From Streptomyces narbonensis (lineage in GTDB: Bacteria > Actinomycetota > Actinomycetes > Streptomycetales > Streptomycetaceae): 64,000 nt of DNA. Positions 62,860-64,000 of the stretch are shown piece by piece. Position 1 is the stretch's first letter. Every line of letters starts with the position of its first letter. The translations under genes and the position numbers were made by a program. Location: positions 1 through 64,000 of the forward strand of contig NZ_BMSF01000005.1 of NCBI RefSeq assembly GCF_014649015.1, written 5' to 3'. Below the pieces are notes generated by a model. The model worked only from the letters and a program-made list of their open reading frames with translations, searched no databases and had not been told where the DNA came from.

Positions 62860-62889
62860 CTAGGGGATGTCCAGCGGATCAGGGCCTAG
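62860..62889. mobile_element. Possible IS end scar between CTAG sites
   Basis: CTAGGGGATGTCC at the left and GATCAGGGCCTAG at the right flank only four bases, so the whole unit is 30 bases. The left end resembles the CTAGGGGGTGTCC terminus at the 566 remnant. It may be a relic of an excised element. The rest of the 245-base gap before the Lrp gene has no gene. Confidence 0.35.
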
Positions 62890-62919
62890 GTGCCCCGGAC
62901 GTACTCAGGCGCCCCGTTC

Positions 62920-63384
62920 TCAGCTGCCCCGGACGTCCACGGGCATCCCCTTCGGCTCCTTGATCCGCTTCATGATGATCTGCGAGTTGACCTCGGTGAC
63001 CCCGGCCAGCGTCGTCAGCCGCTCGATCCACAGCCGCTCGTACGCCGCGAGGTCGGCCACCGCGATGCGCAGCAGGCAGCCGGGGCTGCCGAACAGCCGG
63101 TACGCCTCGATGACGTCCGGCACGTCCTGGAGCGCCTCCTCGAAGGCCTCCACCGTCTCGCGGTCGCGCCGCACCTCCACCGAGACGAGCACCTCGAAGC
63201 CCCGCCCCACCGCGTCCGGATCGATGATCGCCCGGTAGCCCTGGATCACCCCGTCCTGCTCCAGCTGGCGCACGCGGCGCAGACAGGGGGAGGGGCTCAG
63301 CCCGACCCGCTGGGCCAGCTCCTGGTTGCTCAGTCGGCCGTCGTCCTGGAGCTCGCGCAAGATGTGGAGATCGATTCGGTCCAT
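62920..63384 (-). CDS. Lrp/AsnC-family transcriptional regulator
   Basis: 154 residues from ATG 63384. An N-terminal HTH (MDRIDLHILRELQDDGRLSNQELAQRVGLSPSPCLRRVRQLEQDGVIQGYRA) and a RAM domain (VLVSVEVRRDRETVEAFEEALQDVPDVIEAYRLFGSPGCLLRIAV) are complete. The group forms octamers and senses amino acids. It diverges from the asparaginase gene; the spacer carries four half-sites. Regulation of asparaginase or of itself by asparagine/aspartate is a plausible inference. Confidence 0.94.
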   Translation of the reverse strand: MDRIDLHILRELQDDGRLSNQELAQRVGLSPSPCLRRVRQLEQDGVIQGYRAIIDPDAVGRGFEVLVSVEVRRDRETVEAFEEALQDVPDVIEAYRLFGSPGCLLRIAVADLAAYERLWIERLTTLAGVTEVNSQIIMKRIKEPKGMPVDVRGS

Positions 63385-63386
63385 GG

Positions 63387-63464
63387 CGCAATTGTCTACC
63401 ACGATGAAACGTTCAGGCGGCTGATTTCGCAATCGTCTTGCGCGCCACCTGCCCTATCGTTGCG
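63387..63464. promoter_or_regulatory. Candidate Lrp/AsnC boxes between divergent genes
   Basis: CGCAATTGTC (63387-63396) and CGCAATCGTC (63428-63437) are near-identical direct repeats about 41 bases apart, four helical turns. The second continues into TTGCG (63438-63442), making CGCAA-N5-TTGCG, and another TTGCG is at 63460-63464. The sites cover the start of both genes. Confidence 0.6.
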
Positions 63465-63507
63465 GAGCAGGGTGATTTCGGTTGGTGACGAGTAAGGACG
63501 GCAGGCA

Positions 63508-64000
63508 ATGATGCGGACGAACGACGGAGGACCGCGCCGGATCGTCGTCATCAGCACCGGTGGCACGATCGCCAGCCGCTGGCAGGGCACCGGCTACGCG
63601 GCCGACGCCTCCGGCAGCGACGTCCTGGCCACCGCGCCCCTCCCCGAGGGCGTCACCGTCGAGGTCGTCGACCTGTTCAACGTGAACAGCTCGCGCATGA
63701 CCTCGGCCCACCAGCTCGCCCTCCTGCGGACCGTCCACGAGACGTTCGCCGACCCCGGAGTCGACGGCATCGTGGTCACCCACGGCACCGACACCCTGGA
63801 GGAGACCGCCTTCCTCCTCGACCTCCACCACAGCGACGCCCGCCCGGTGGTCCTGACCGGCGCCCAGCGCCCCTTCGGCACGGGCGACGGCGACGGCCCC
63901 GGAAACCTCTACGACGCCCTCCAGGTCGCCGCCTCCGTCCGCGAGCTCGGCGTCCTCGTCGTCTTCGACGGACGCGTCCACGCGGCTCGCGGCACCGTCA
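63508..64000 (+). CDS. L-asparaginase (partial, cut by window end)
   Basis: About 164 residues are visible from ATG 63508 (or 63511). The two asparaginase signatures are there: VVISTGGTIASRW with the first Thr nucleophile, and VVTHGTDTLEETAFLL with the second Thr-Asp pair. RPVVLTGAQRPFGTGDGDGPGNLYDAL follows with the usual Ser/Asp region. It converts asparagine to aspartate and ammonia; no signal peptide, so cytosolic (type I). The neighbouring Lrp regulator probably controls it. Runs off the right edge. Confidence 0.94.
   Translation, partial: MMRTNDGGPRRIVVISTGGTIASRWQGTGYAADASGSDVLATAPLPEGVTVEVVDLFNVNSSRMTSAHQLALLRTVHETFADPGVDGIVVTHGTDTLEETAFLLDLHHSDARPVVLTGAQRPFGTGDGDGPGNLYDALQVAASVRELGVLVVFDGRVHAARGTV

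Overview
The window is chromosomal DNA of a Streptomyces or a very close actinomycete. GC content is very high, with strong G/C bias at third codon positions and frequent GTG starts. It carries a two-domain geosmin synthase, an NsdA-type Streptomyces regulator, ectoine genes, a SigB/F-type sigma factor and many short secreted or hypothetical actinobacterial proteins. No rRNA, tRNA, CRISPR array, prophage or intact insertion sequence was recognised.

Layout. 0-5.5 kb: two traces of CTAG-targeting mobile DNA (a small inverted-repeat element and the tail of an IS5-type transposase), an ACT-domain protein, a hydrolase, a decayed DD-peptidase fragment, a large LuxR-type ATPase regulator, a conserved hypothetical and an S4 RNA-binding protein. 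5.5-14.7 kb: geosmin synthase, a secreted PGRP-type amidase, a phosphotransferase diverging from the NsdA-like regulator, and a PAS-PP2C phosphatase. 14.9-25.4 kb: a TPR-like protein with a threonine-synthase-like enzyme and assorted small genes, including a Cys-Cys protein behind a MerR-type promoter and a GNAT-AAA+ fusion, ending with the TauD/AtsK-type dioxygenase.

24.4-36.3 kb is the most striking region: a sulfur-scavenging locus. A TauD/AtsK-like dioxygenase diverges from a ROK regulator. Behind the regulator come a promoter and a 23-codon cysteine-containing leader peptide. About 0.44 kb further lies a tightly packed operon for an ABC importer (binding protein, two permeases, fused double ATPase), a formylglycine-generating enzyme and a sulfatase with the CxPxR site. 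The last four genes of the operon overlap by 4 bases at each junction. Neither the sulfatase nor its activating enzyme has a visible export signal. The arrangement suggests uptake of an intact sulfate ester, cytosolic desulfation, and control by cysteine availability through the leader.

36.4-54 kb: a PTP-like protein, a second inverted-repeat element, a secreted serine hydrolase, a type-B carboxylesterase, OsmC, a class I amidotransferase, gene fragments, a molybdenum/2Fe-2S oxidoreductase pair with a Tat signal, a secreted vWA pair, an HxlR-redoxin fusion diverging from an MFS exporter, a flavodoxin-like reductase, a small secreted protein and an N-formylglutamate amidohydrolase-like protein. 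53.5-55 kb: an anti-sigma-type ATPase diverging from a SigB/F-type sigma factor. 55-61.5 kb: ectABCD-ehuBCDA in one leftward unit for making and importing ectoine and hydroxyectoine. 61.8-64 kb: a secreted endonuclease I, an Lrp/AsnC regulator with candidate boxes, and the start of an asparaginase cut by the window end.

A recurring oddity is the number of intergenic tandem arrays of unrelated units: 7, 8, 9, 9, 10 and 21 bp.
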